37,024 nucleotides of DNA from contig BQIZ01000014.1 of assembly GCA_021604365.1 (NCBI GenBank), positions 1 through 37,024 on the forward strand, in the 5' to 3' direction. A model generated the notes under the pieces. The model had not been told where the DNA came from. It ran no database searches and worked only from the letters and a program-made list of their open reading frames with translations. This DNA is from Nitrospirales bacterium. Its GTDB lineage: Bacteria > Nitrospirota > Nitrospiria > Nitrospirales > UBA8639. Shown here in pieces: positions 16,768-24,959 of this stretch. The first letter of the stretch is position 1. Each line of letters starts with the position of its first letter. The position numbers were made by a program, and so were the translations under genes.

Positions 16768-17103
16768 TCACAGGCCCGCAAGGACCAAGAGCGCTCCTGC
16801 TCCTATTATATAGGGAACAGCACAGGTATAGAAGACCGATTCAAAGGAAGAATATTTCCATGTGGAAGTAGGAGGTGAGGACTGGTTCTTATAAATGAAT
16901 TCATAGGAAAAAATAAGCATACCAATGGTCAGGACAAGCACTCGACTGGTTCGAGGCCACGTGTAGAGACCGACGAAGATATAGCTGGCAGTATGAAAGC
17001 CACTAAATGCGCAGAGGATGGGAGCCAGAAAAAAATGGAGAAATGATGCTGAGAGTCGAGGAAAACCCATAGCTGGTCGGGTTGAAAGCCCTGGATGTTC
17101 CAT
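16768..17103 (-). CDS. Small membrane protein coupled to the zinc-finger gene
   Basis: The 111-residue product has about four hydrophobic segments: FLHFFLAPILCAFSGFHTA, ASYIFVGLY, RVLVLTIGMLIFSYEFIY and a C-terminal YIIGAGALLVLAGL. Its ATG shares one base with the stop of the upstream zinc-finger gene (TAATG), a classical sign of translational coupling. No family is recognised. The arrangement suggests that the membrane protein and the cytoplasmic zinc finger act together. Confidence 0.7.
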   Translation of the reverse strand: MEHPGLSTRPAMGFPRLSASFLHFFLAPILCAFSGFHTASYIFVGLYTWPRTSRVLVLTIGMLIFSYEFIYKNQSSPPTSTWKYSSFESVFYTCAVPYIIGAGALLVLAGL

Positions 17104-17387
17104 TATTTGACTTCGGCAGGCACCGAAGGGGTGGACATGGCAGGTTGGGTGAAAGTCTGCTGGTCTGCACAAGTTTTGCACACACGCGGGCGTCTTTTCA
17201 GATAGGAGACCTTCCCGCTGGCCAGACAACTATAATGGACGAAATGTTCACAAATGCTGCAACGAGACCATCCTCCACGGAGCATGGTAAGGTTCCGGTA
17301 TAGGCCTTCGTGACACACCCCGCACATTTCGGGTTCAATGCCCAACAACAGGGGTTCCCAATCTCCGGCTCGGTTTCGAATGCTCAT
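17103..17387 (-). CDS. PHD/RING-like C4HC3 zinc-finger protein
   Basis: The 94-residue product contains eight potential zinc ligands: C22-x2-C25, C43-x2-C46, H51-x2-C54, C70-x2-C73. Spacers are 17, 4 and 15 residues. This is the cross-brace C4HC3 pattern of PHD and RING-type treble-clef fingers, unusual in bacteria. Prokaryotic RING-like families (Prok-RING) are known and would be the nearest comparison. Residues 1-20 and the basic loop SYLKRRPR flank the finger; the tail after residue 74 is Pro/Thr-rich and probably disordered. There is no ribosome-binding site, and the -10 box sits eight bases before the ATG, so the message is probably leaderless. A binding partner or ligase-like role cannot be deduced. 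Confidence 0.72.
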   Translation of the reverse strand: MSIRNRAGDWEPLLLGIEPEMCGVCHEGLYRNLTMLRGGWSRCSICEHFVHYSCLASGKVSYLKRRPRVCKTCADQQTFTQPAMSTPSVPAEVK

Positions 17388-17395
17388 GGCAGAAA

Positions 17396-17424
17396 AGTAT
17401 ACTGAGTAATTCAGGTGAAAACAA
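17396..17424 (-). promoter_or_regulatory. Putative promoter giving a leaderless mRNA
   Basis: On the minus strand TTGTTT (17424-17419), a 17-base spacer and TATACT (17401-17396) form a plausible sigma-70 promoter. The -10 box ends eight bases before the ATG at 17387, so transcription would begin at or next to the start codon. This agrees with the absence of a ribosome-binding site. Confidence 0.45.
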
Positions 17425-17484
17425 TAAAGAAATTTTTTTGGAACCGTTTACTGAGCTTATGCTCCCAAGTAATAGACAGATCAT

Positions 17485-17514
17485 TTGACACTCCAAAAAT
17501 CCATTTGATAGGGT
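17485..17514 (+). promoter_or_regulatory. Weak sigma-70 promoter candidate for the prenyl synthase
   Basis: A perfect TTGACA (17485-17490) is followed after 18 bases by TAGGGT, a poor -10 box. The predicted start near 17521 precedes the GTG at 17561 by about 40 nt. Confidence 0.3.
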
Positions 17515-17560
17515 CACGAACTATTTTTTCTATCCTTCCACAGCGTCTATTCGTTCCTTT

Positions 17561-18451
17561 GTGAACATTCAAGCCTACTTAGACCAGCAGCGCCAACGGA
17601 TTGACCAGTTTTTGGAGCGGAGCGTCCCTCTGCTCTCGGTCCATCCTCAACGACTGTATGAATCCATGCGATATAGCCTTCTGGGTGGAGGTAAACGCAT
17701 TCGTCCGATTTTGACTATTGCCACTGCCCAAGCCCTGGGATATGACCGCGATGCCATGTTGCCGTTCGCCGCTTCCTTGGAGTTCGTTCATACGTATTCT
17801 CTTATTCATGATGATCTCCCGGCGATGGATAACGATGACTATCGGCGAGGCCGATTAACCAACCACAAAGTTTTTGGTGATGGTATGGCGATACTGGCAG
17901 GAGATGCATTGTTGACGATGGCGTTTGAGTTATGCAGTCAAGTTGATGGCACAGAGGCTTTCTCTGCTGCTCAGCAGTTAGACATTGTACGGGAACTGGC
18001 ACATGGTTCTGGGCATCGGGGAATGGTGGGGGGGCAGGTAATGGATATCCAGGCCGAAAACCAGGATATTGACTTAGCTCACCTTCAGCAAATCCACACC
18101 TTTAAAACGGGACGCCTGATTCGTGCTGCGGTGCGGATCGGCGGTATTATCGGTGAGGCTAAGACACAGCAAATGCAGTGCCTAACGGACTACTCAGAGG
18201 ATATTGGGCTGGCTTTTCAGATTGCCGATGATGTGTTGGATATGGTGGGGACACGGGAGGAATTGGGAAAGGACGCAGGGACTGATGAAAGAAGAGGGAA
18301 GCAGACCTATCCTTCTTTTTTTGGGGTTGAAGGTGCCAGGCAACTGGGAGAGGAATGTGTCCAGCGGGCGATAACCCGATTAGATGCCTTTGATAAGCAG
18401 GCCGACCCCCTACGAGACATTGCCACCTATATAATGGCGCGACGGTCTTGA
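17561..18451 (+). CDS. ispA: Polyprenyl (farnesyl/geranylgeranyl) diphosphate synthase
   Basis: A trans-prenyltransferase of 296 residues that condenses isopentenyl diphosphate with allylic diphosphates in the cytoplasm. The first aspartate-rich motif is DDLPAMDNDD (84-93) and the second is IADDVLD (221-227). GGGKRIRP and FKTGRLIRAA are also conserved. The two-residue insert between Asp85 and Asp90 is typical of bacterial FPP/GGPP synthases (IspA/CrtE); chain length cannot be fixed from sequence, so the symbol is provisional. Translation starts at GTG with only a weak upstream site. Downstream lie hpnA and a CruF-like carotenoid gene, so the product probably feeds hopanoids or carotenoids. 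Confidence 0.92.
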   Translation: MNIQAYLDQQRQRIDQFLERSVPLLSVHPQRLYESMRYSLLGGGKRIRPILTIATAQALGYDRDAMLPFAASLEFVHTYSLIHDDLPAMDNDDYRRGRLTNHKVFGDGMAILAGDALLTMAFELCSQVDGTEAFSAAQQLDIVRELAHGSGHRGMVGGQVMDIQAENQDIDLAHLQQIHTFKTGRLIRAAVRIGGIIGEAKTQQMQCLTDYSEDIGLAFQIADDVLDMVGTREELGKDAGTDERRGKQTYPSFFGVEGARQLGEECVQRAITRLDAFDKQADPLRDIATYIMARRS

Positions 18452-18551
18452 AGCGACTTGACGCTGTTTCCCACCCCTTCTCATTTACAACAGTTTTGTC
18501 GGTGTAGGTCATGTGGGTTGGTATTGAACTCGTTGGCAACGCCAGAATTTT

Positions 18552-19538
18552 ATGAAAGTACTCATTACAGGTTCTTCCGGCTTCATTGGGGCTGCGGTGA
18601 CACGGGCAGTTGTTGCTAAAGGCGATGAGGTCCGTGTCCTGGTTCGACCCACCAGCAATTTGAAAAATCTTGAAGGGTTACCCGTCGAAACCGTTTATGG
18701 AGATTTGCAGGATCACTTGTCCCTCAAGAAAGCCATTGCCGGCTGTGAAGGGCTCTATCACGTGGCGGCCCATTATGCGTTGTGGGATCAAGACCCTTCT
18801 GTTTTTTATGCCATCAATGTCGAAGGGACCAAAAATTTGTTTCGTGCCGCAAGTGAGGCAGATGTTCAACGAATCGTCTACACGAGTACGATTGGTGCGA
18901 TCGGGTTGCCCGATCAACGGGGCCTTGGGAATGAAACATTTTTTCCAACGTTGGTCCAACTGGCAGGGGATTATAAGCGATCTAAGTTTTTGGCGGAGCA
19001 AGAAGTCCTCCGCATGGCTCAAGAGGGATTGCCTGTGGTTATTGTCAATCCAACGGCCCCAGTGGGAGAGCGGGACGTCAAGCCGACTCCAACTGGCCAA
19101 ATTATTGTGGATTTTATGCGTGGCCGAATGTTGGCGTATATAGAAACCGGGATGAATTTGGTGGATGTTGAGGATGTGGCCATAGGGCATGTCCGAGCGA
19201 TGGAGTGCGGTCGAGTGGGGGAGCGGTATATTCTGGGCAATCAGAATCTTACACTGAAAGAAGTGTGTCAAATACTCAGTCGACTAACCGGAGTGCCTGC
19301 TCCACGTCTTCGATTGCCTTGGAAACTGGTGCTTCCCCTAGCGCATCTGAATCAATGGATTGCCAATTCGGTAACTCATCGTTCACCAAGAATTCCTTTG
19401 GAAGGGGTGCGGATGGCCAAATATCACATGCATTATGATTGCACGAAGGCCCGCCAGGAGTTGGCTCTTCCCCAAACGTCCGTGGAAACGGCTTTGAATA
19501 AGGCGGTAGAGTGGTTTCGCCAACATGGATATGCCTGA
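18552..19538 (+). CDS. hpnA: Hopanoid-associated sugar epimerase HpnA
   Basis: An extended short-chain dehydrogenase/reductase of 328 residues. The NAD(P)-binding motif is GSSGFIG (7-13), followed by VRPTSNLKNL, VYGDLQD and YHVAAHYALW. The active-site pair is Tyr141/Lys145 in YKRSK, and VNPTAPVGERDVKPTPTGQ is typical of the HpnA group. HpnA proteins accompany hopanoid biosynthesis genes and are thought to act on the sugar side chain. No squalene-hopene cyclase is in the window, so the link here rests on the family and on the adjacent prenyl synthase and carotenoid genes. There is no clear ribosome-binding site. It lies 100 bases after the prenyl synthase on the same strand. Confidence 0.9.
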   Translation: MKVLITGSSGFIGAAVTRAVVAKGDEVRVLVRPTSNLKNLEGLPVETVYGDLQDHLSLKKAIAGCEGLYHVAAHYALWDQDPSVFYAINVEGTKNLFRAASEADVQRIVYTSTIGAIGLPDQRGLGNETFFPTLVQLAGDYKRSKFLAEQEVLRMAQEGLPVVIVNPTAPVGERDVKPTPTGQIIVDFMRGRMLAYIETGMNLVDVEDVAIGHVRAMECGRVGERYILGNQNLTLKEVCQILSRLTGVPAPRLRLPWKLVLPLAHLNQWIANSVTHRSPRIPLEGVRMAKYHMHYDCTKARQELALPQTSVETALNKAVEWFRQHGYA

Positions 19539-19584
19539 CCCCCCTTCTCAAGTCTTAGCCATTTCCCATCGACAAATCTAAACT

Positions 19585-20394
19585 TTGGAATACGTTTATC
19601 TCCTCATAAACACGTTCATACTCAGGCCCTATGTCTTTGTCTTTTTAGGGATCTCCCTATATAGCGGGCAACAACTTTTAGGATGGCGGCGGGCCGGCAG
19701 ATTCTTCGGCCTCACGTGGGCAATTGCTTTTATTTGTGAATATGCCTCGACCCGGATCGGGATCCCCTTTGGCGATTATTTTTATACGGGTTCAACCCAG
19801 GACCATGAGTTGTATCTTTCCAATATCCCGTTCATGGACTCCCTCTCATTCTCATTTTTATTATATGCCAGTTACTGTCTGGCTCTCATTTTCGTGTTAA
19901 CTCCTGCAAAAGGCGTGGGCCAACAGGGATGGCTATTCGATCAGGAATTAAGAAACTCATGGCCTGTTGTGGGATTAACGGTGGTGTTATTTACCTTTTC
20001 GGATGTGGTGATCGATCCAGTAGCCCTTCAGGGTGAACGATGGTTTTTGGGAAACATTTACGGCTACCACCAGATGGGGATTTATTTTGGTGTTCCCCTC
20101 GCGAATTTTGCAGGATGGGCCGTGGTCGGATTTCTCTCCCTTCTCGGTTACCGCTTGATGGAGCGGGGCACAAATGCGACCGACCCCATTCCCCGAATGG
20201 TAGTAAAACGGGAATTAATACTAGGAATTGGCCTTTATTACGGCGTCCTGGCCTTTAACTTGGGGGTGACCTTCTGGATTGGTGAAATGCTGATGGGTAT
20301 CGTGGGAAGCTTTATTTTTGTACCCCTGACGGCGGTTCTTCTTATTACTTTGTGGCGAGGATTGTTCGCTTACAGAGTCGAGGAATCTTCATAG
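19585..20394 (+). CDS. CruF-like carotenoid biosynthesis membrane protein
   Basis: An integral membrane protein of 269 residues with about seven hydrophobic segments. Conserved polar features between helices are FICEYASTRIGIPFGDYFYT, IPFMDSLSFSFLLYASY, FSDVVIDPVAL and GVPLANFAGW. These mark the carotenoid-synthesis family (formerly DUF422), which includes the CruF-type 1',2'-hydratases acting on linear carotenoid ends. Exact chemistry is inferred. Translation seems to begin at TTG (19585), with no strong ribosome-binding site. It follows hpnA by 46 bases, so the two are probably co-transcribed. Confidence 0.85.
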   Translation: MEYVYLLINTFILRPYVFVFLGISLYSGQQLLGWRRAGRFFGLTWAIAFICEYASTRIGIPFGDYFYTGSTQDHELYLSNIPFMDSLSFSFLLYASYCLALIFVLTPAKGVGQQGWLFDQELRNSWPVVGLTVVLFTFSDVVIDPVALQGERWFLGNIYGYHQMGIYFGVPLANFAGWAVVGFLSLLGYRLMERGTNATDPIPRMVVKRELILGIGLYYGVLAFNLGVTFWIGEMLMGIVGSFIFVPLTAVLLITLWRGLFAYRVEESS

Positions 20395-20478
20395 TGAATC
20401 CCCTGTCCCAAAGACGTGCCCCCCACAATTGGTGACCACGGCTTGAGGCCACGACCGCAGGGCCGGTATGATGCAGCC

Positions 20479-20880
20479 ATGAAGGGTTTTCTTATTCGAT
20501 GCGGGATCACGGGGTTTGCGGTTTTGTTGGCAAGCCAGATTATCCCAGGCATTGAAATCACAGGGGTTGCCTCGGGGATCGCGGCAGTGATTATCCTCGC
20601 CTTTCTTAATGCCATCATCCGCCCCGTGCTTTATCTGCTTTCAGCTCCATTTATTTTCGTTACGTTGGGGCTATTCATGCTTCTCATTAATGGATTTCTC
20701 CTTTATCTGGTATCAATCCTGGTCAAAGGATTCATTATCTCAGGATTTTGGCCAGCGGTGGGTGGCGCGCTTTTTATTAGTCTGGTCAGTGGAGTATTAA
20801 ATCTCTGGATTTCCGAGCAAGGCCGAATAGAAATTGTCACTCATCCTTCATCCGGTCGAAAAATTCGCCATATTAATTAA
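20479..20880 (+). CDS. YvlD/phage-holin-IV-like membrane protein
   Basis: From the ATG at 20479 the product has 133 residues with four hydrophobic helices: ITGFAVLLASQIIPGIEI, AAVIILAFLNAIIRPVLYLL, FIFVTLGLFMLLINGFLLYLV and a last one around FISLVSGVLNLW. The pattern, including NA.IRPVL and T.GLF.L..NG, fits the PF04020 family (YvlD; also called mycobacterial phage holin superfamily IV). Its function is unknown, and despite the name it is usually chromosomal and not phage-related. A longer reading from 20416 adds 21 residues of no clear value. Confidence 0.82.
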   Translation: MKGFLIRCGITGFAVLLASQIIPGIEITGVASGIAAVIILAFLNAIIRPVLYLLSAPFIFVTLGLFMLLINGFLLYLVSILVKGFIISGFWPAVGGALFISLVSGVLNLWISEQGRIEIVTHPSSGRKIRHIN

Positions 20881-21025
20881 CGGGACATCCACTTGGAAGT
20901 TCCATTCTGGCCTTGATGAGAGATTTAGGAATATATAGAGGGTTTGGGAAAGAAACTTTTCCCCTCAGCCATCGGCATATCCCACACTGTCATTGTGCGC
21001 AAATATTCTGAGAGGAAACGCATGC

Positions 21026-22822
21026 ATGTCCAATCGCCTTGAATCCACACTAGCAGCCAAGCAACAAAGTACCCTTCAAAAGATTCTGACCTCTGTGGTT
21101 AATGAGGTCGGGATGGAAGCGGTCTTAGTTGCGATTATGACTCATGATGGTGGACCATTAGTCGAGCAGGTTTCCCGGGGGTTTTCTCCAAGGGAAATCC
21201 GCGCGATTCTTCGTGCGCTTTCAATGGAGGATTTGAAAAGTGCCGCTGTCCGTAATGGGGGTGGCGGGGAGTTGGAGAGCGTACTCAGAGTTCGCATGGT
21301 CACTCCTGGGAGCAAGGTGGCGTTAGTCCTACCGCTAAAGTTTGGGGGCCGGGTATATGGCACGCTGGTGCTGGCCAGGAGAGAAAATTCACCGCTGACC
21401 AAAAGAGAAAAGACGACTCTCTCAACCAATGTCTCGCATATTTCCACAGAATTAAAGAAAGCGGGACTATTTGGTTCTTCGCTGATTTTGAGCAAGCCAT
21501 TTGTGGGTAATGAACCGGTGTCATTGGCTGTGGAAGAGGGGCATGCCACGGTGGCTCGAACCTATTCGACTGCAGAGGTTCAAGAGCGGATAGGAAGTAT
21601 TTTGACAGAAGACGTGGAGGGGGGCCTGTCTTTTGATCGTGGCTGGGTCAGCATTTATGACCCTCTTGCCGCGACACTGGAAGTGTTGGGTGTATTCGGA
21701 ACCCAGAAACGGGATGTGACCCCGGGGCAGCTTCTCTCTTTAGATGATTCGGCGTCCGGGTGGTCTGTTCGTCATCGAAAGCCTCGCTGTGACAATAATT
21801 TGGCTTCGACCCAAGGGCGGTTTCATGACTATAAGCAGCTGTATCGTGATCGCTTCGCGTCGACAATTGTCGTTCCTTTTTACGTCAGGGGACGAGTGGC
21901 GGGTACCGTCACGTTAGCGTCAAAAACTCCTAATAATTTCGATCAAACTGGGAGCGATTCCAAAAGTCTCGATGCCATTACGACCAAATTGGTGGAATTG
22001 TTTGAAGACCCATCGTGTCACCTTTCCGTTATGGATGTCGCCCCGATTCAACCGGAAAAACCTGTACTCAAGGGGCAGGTGATTGTTACTCCACCAGAGG
22101 GAGGGGATGTTCGAAAGGAAGAGCGGCGTGCCGCACTGCATGAAGTGAGTTCGTTTTTGGCCACAGAAATTCGTGAACCTATTGGGTTTATCAGGGCTCA
22201 GCTAGAAGAAATTACGACCGACGCCGACTTAGATTTCGATTCGCAAACCCGGGTGGAAAATGCCATGCGGGATATGATTCGTATTGAAACCGTATTGAAC
22301 GAAATTCTAGATTTTGCCAAACCCTTGGAACTTGACCGAAAAATGTGCCGGGTCCAGGATCTATTGGATAAGGCTTTTTCATTGGTGTCGACGGACATTC
22401 GCGTAAATCGCATTGAGGTTATCAAGAAGGTGCCGGCTCGGTTGGCCCAAGTCCGGTGGGATGAAGGGAAAATGCAACATGTATTCTTGTGTATTTTCAA
22501 AAATGCCATTGAAGCCATGTCTCCCGGAGGTTTTTTACGGGTGGAAGTCATGCTCACCAGAGCTCGAAAGCCGGAACTTCAGATAATTATTGCCAATGAT
22601 GGAGTGCCCATTCCAGCCGAGTTTGTGGATAAGGTGTTTGAACCCTATTTCACCACAAAGCGATCAGGGACCGGGTTGGGTTTGGCGACCGTGAAAAAAG
22701 TCGTTGAAGAGCACCAGGGGCAGATATCTATCGCTAGTGAGCCAGATAAGGGAACGACCGTCACCATTCTCATGCCAGCCCCACGACCAAGAACTCCGTA
22801 TCGGCCTCGCCGTCCGGTTTGA
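21026..22822 (+). CDS. GAF-domain sensor kinase with the phospho-His site lost
   Basis: A 598-residue cytoplasmic protein without membrane segments. Residues about 20-150 and 180-335 are GAF-like sensor domains (VALVLPLKFGGRVYGTLVLA; STIVVPFYVRGRVAGTVTLA). Next comes a dimerisation helix pair of HisKA type and a complete ATPase domain: N box KNAIEAM (Asn493), G1 NDGVPI (Asp525), F box VFEPYFTTK, G2 GTGLGLA (548-554). In the H box the usual AHEIRNPL reads ATEIREPI, so the phospho-accepting His is Thr380. The rest of the helix keeps its pattern. It may bind ATP without autophosphorylating on His and act as an allosteric partner or pseudokinase. GAGGA upstream supports the ATG at 21026. No response regulator is adjacent. 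Confidence 0.85.
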   Translation: MSNRLESTLAAKQQSTLQKILTSVVNEVGMEAVLVAIMTHDGGPLVEQVSRGFSPREIRAILRALSMEDLKSAAVRNGGGGELESVLRVRMVTPGSKVALVLPLKFGGRVYGTLVLARRENSPLTKREKTTLSTNVSHISTELKKAGLFGSSLILSKPFVGNEPVSLAVEEGHATVARTYSTAEVQERIGSILTEDVEGGLSFDRGWVSIYDPLAATLEVLGVFGTQKRDVTPGQLLSLDDSASGWSVRHRKPRCDNNLASTQGRFHDYKQLYRDRFASTIVVPFYVRGRVAGTVTLASKTPNNFDQTGSDSKSLDAITTKLVELFEDPSCHLSVMDVAPIQPEKPVLKGQVIVTPPEGGDVRKEERRAALHEVSSFLATEIREPIGFIRAQLEEITTDADLDFDSQTRVENAMRDMIRIETVLNEILDFAKPLELDRKMCRVQDLLDKAFSLVSTDIRVNRIEVIKKVPARLAQVRWDEGKMQHVFLCIFKNAIEAMSPGGFLRVEVMLTRARKPELQIIIANDGVPIPAEFVDKVFEPYFTTKRSGTGLGLATVKKVVEEHQGQISIASEPDKGTTVTILMPAPRPRTPYRPRRPV

Positions 22823-22885
22823 TTGAAAGGGCAGGTATCTAAGGCGAGGACAGTTCACAAATTTTTTCATTTTGGTTGAGTAAAC

Positions 22886-22914
22886 TTGACACTACCGGCC
22901 AATCTGAATAAGAT
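22886..22914 (+). promoter_or_regulatory. Sigma-70 promoter for the small exported protein
   Basis: A perfect TTGACA (22886-22891), a 17-base spacer and TAAGAT (22909-22914). The predicted start near 22921 gives an 80-nt leader before the ATG at 23004. Confidence 0.55.
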
Positions 22915-23003
22915 CGCTTTTTCTATCTGAATAAATTAGGGCATGCACATATCCAGACCATTTTCTATTGTTAACCAGTCATAACCAACAAAGGAGCGGT
23001 CTT

Positions 23004-23357
23004 ATGAAAGGGATTGGAATTTTTCTCGGAACGGTGGGTGCTAGCACCTTCGCCCTATCAATGGCCTTTGCCAATCCAGGGTTGTTACCAGCTCACCCGG
23101 GGTATCCGGCTGCTGGGAAGTCTCCAGTGACAGGTCAAGCTACCGCCAATGATCCTGGTCAAACGAATGCAGGAGGAGAGACGAGTCTGTTGTCTTCTCA
23201 AGGATTTGGCAGCAAATCTGTTATGAATGATGTTAATGATCCTAATCGGGCTCGGATTCAAAAGTCGGCTGGTGCCGGTCGTTTGCCTGAAGTTGAAGGC
23301 CCGATCAACAAAATTACCCCGAATCCAGCTGGGGCTAAATCAACAGTTATTAAGTAA
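23004..23357 (+). CDS. Small exported protein, unknown function
   Basis: The ATG at 23004 has AGGAG seven bases upstream. The 117-residue product has a signal peptide (MKGIGIFLGTVGASTFALSM, cleavage near AFA-NPG). The mature part is low in hydrophobics and rich in Gly, Pro, Asn and Ala (PAHPGYPAAGKSPVTG, NDVNDPNRARIQK), suggesting a flexible periplasmic protein. No family is recognised. A good promoter and a strong terminator frame it as a separate transcription unit. Confidence 0.65.
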   Translation: MKGIGIFLGTVGASTFALSMAFANPGLLPAHPGYPAAGKSPVTGQATANDPGQTNAGGETSLLSSQGFGSKSVMNDVNDPNRARIQKSAGAGRLPEVEGPINKITPNPAGAKSTVIK

Positions 23358-23390
23358 TTTACTTTTTTTCGGTTTGAATACTTAGGAAAA

Positions 23391-23417
23391 GGGTGCCAGG
23401 AATGGCACCCTTTTTTT
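23391..23417 (+). terminator. Rho-independent terminator
   Basis: A perfect 7-bp stem GGGTGCC/GGCACCC with a six-base loop is followed by seven T residues. It lies 33 bases after the stop of the small exported protein and is the clearest terminator in the window. Confidence 0.9.
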
Positions 23418-23515
23418 GTATGGCCTCTTCCCTCGAATAATTTTTCATGACCTGTCCACTCCTCATTCCATGATTCTTTTGATTCTGACCATCAACAAAT
23501 TAGGTTGGACTTGCC

Positions 23516-24589
23516 TTGAACCGGATTGATACGGAACTTGGCAACGCCTTGAAGGGCAAAATTCGAACGCAAGGACCAATGACCTTCAGGGACTTTATGG
23601 CTGCGGCCTTATATGATGAAAAAAAGGGGTTTTATGCAAAGGCACCAAAAATTGGGAATCCTGATGGGCCGTTTGACACCAATGCAAGATTTCCGGCCTT
23701 TGGATATGCCATTGCCAAAGCCATTACGTATGCAGAGAAGGCGATGGGTCTTCCCCTACGGGTCTTGGAATTAGGTGGAGGAACAGGTCAGTTAGGGAGC
23801 AATATTATTTCTTGTCTTGAAAACGATCATGAATATGTAGTTCTAGAACCAAGCCGAGGGTTGCGGGCCAATCAACAGCAAAGAGGATTGCAGGCTATCC
23901 CAAATATAGACTCTTTACCCCCAGAACCGACATTTGTATTTGGAAACGAAGTACTTGATGCATTGCCCGTTCATCGTGTGATGGGCATGGGACATGAGGA
24001 AGTTTTGGAATTGTATGTGGACCTAGATGAGGATGGAGAGTTTTGTGAGCAACCGAGACCTCTTTCAACAATGGCTTTAGCAGAGCGGTTGAGTGGCGAA
24101 AGGGTGCAGCTTGGGCGAGGGCAAGTCGCAGAAATTTGTCTGGAGTTGAAACCATTCCTCAAAAGCATATGGAGAGTTATGGATCCAGGGTATGTGATTT
24201 TTGTCGATTATGGCGATTGGGCGAAAAATTTATATTCCCATCGGCATAGAAACGGGACTCTTCGTTCTTACTACCACCAGAAACAAATATACGACCAGTT
24301 TTTTGCTGTGGGCCAACAGGATTTGACCGCTGATGTGGATTATACCGCTACTTGTTTCCTTGCAGAAGAGGTCGGTTTTGAAGTGGATGGGCTTATCCCG
24401 CAAGGAATATGGCTGCGCAACCTTGGAATTCTGGATTATAAAGGTTCAGCGGGTGATAGAGAATCTGATCAAGAAGAGATTGATGTGCTCACTAGGCCTG
24501 CTGGCTTGGGGAGTACCTTTGACGTTCTCATATTCAAAACTAAGGGTCTTTCTAATGGACCAGGCCTCCTACACCAGCCTCATGAGTGA
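23516..24589 (+). CDS. MidA/NDUFAF7-type SAM-dependent methyltransferase
   Basis: The 357-residue product belongs to the DUF185/MidA family (PF02636), whose mitochondrial member NDUFAF7 methylates an arginine of a complex I subunit. Family marks: GPMTFRDFMAAALYDEKKGF (20-39), the SAM-binding loop ELGGGTGQLG (85-94), GNEVLDALPVHRV (143-155), FVDYGDWAKNLY, HRNGTLRSYYHQ and QDLTADVDYTA. The bacterial target is unproven; complex I assembly is a reasonable guess by homology. The frame opens with TTG at 23516 and no clear ribosome-binding site. It appears to be transcribed alone, after the strong terminator. Confidence 0.88.
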   Translation: MNRIDTELGNALKGKIRTQGPMTFRDFMAAALYDEKKGFYAKAPKIGNPDGPFDTNARFPAFGYAIAKAITYAEKAMGLPLRVLELGGGTGQLGSNIISCLENDHEYVVLEPSRGLRANQQQRGLQAIPNIDSLPPEPTFVFGNEVLDALPVHRVMGMGHEEVLELYVDLDEDGEFCEQPRPLSTMALAERLSGERVQLGRGQVAEICLELKPFLKSIWRVMDPGYVIFVDYGDWAKNLYSHRHRNGTLRSYYHQKQIYDQFFAVGQQDLTADVDYTATCFLAEEVGFEVDGLIPQGIWLRNLGILDYKGSAGDRESDQEEIDVLTRPAGLGSTFDVLIFKTKGLSNGPGLLHQPHE

Positions 24590-24959
24590 TCCTGTCAAAA
24601 TATCCACTACCCGCCAAATCTCACCATATTTTTAATCGAACTGACATAGGTCGATGGAAATAGAAATATGCGGAGAGCAAAGTCAAAAAATATATTTTTC
24701 AAGAAGAGCAGGATGCCTGAATTATAGTCAATATTTCTATTACCACAAAATATGTGTTTACTCTTTTTTTTTATCACAAAATATTGTAGACTCCAAAAAT
24801 TCATTCGATTGTCCAGTGTTCTCCATTCATTTTCCGCATTCATACACACCTAATTAGTTGGTGCTTTTCGAGATCTCACGTGGTGCGTGGCACGCGTGAT
24901 GCATTGACTCACCCGTTGAGAAGAGTAGGAAGCAGGAGGCTTTCAAAGGAGGTAGAGTT
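24590..24959. other. AT-rich intergenic region with regulatory dyad
   Basis: No gene is seen in these 370 bases. The first part is very AT-rich with homopolymer runs. Its end carries a dyad (24876-24899: TCACG...GTGC-GTG-GCAC...CGTGA) overlapping the sigma-54-like promoter of the next gene. Confidence 0.5.
24888..24903 (+). promoter_or_regulatory. Near-consensus sigma-54 promoter
   Basis: TGGCACGCGTGATGCA has a perfect -24 box (TGGCACG) and a -12 box TGCA, with GG and GC separated by exactly ten bases. Only one T of the canonical TTGCA is replaced (by A). The predicted start near 24914 gives a leader of about 46 nt to the zinc-ribbon gene at 24960. Confidence 0.6.

Noticed and set aside
20463-20478. 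GG-N10-GC match before the YvlD-like gene
   Set aside because: It ends right at the ATG, so a transcript would start within the gene; the -24 box lacks the conserved CA.
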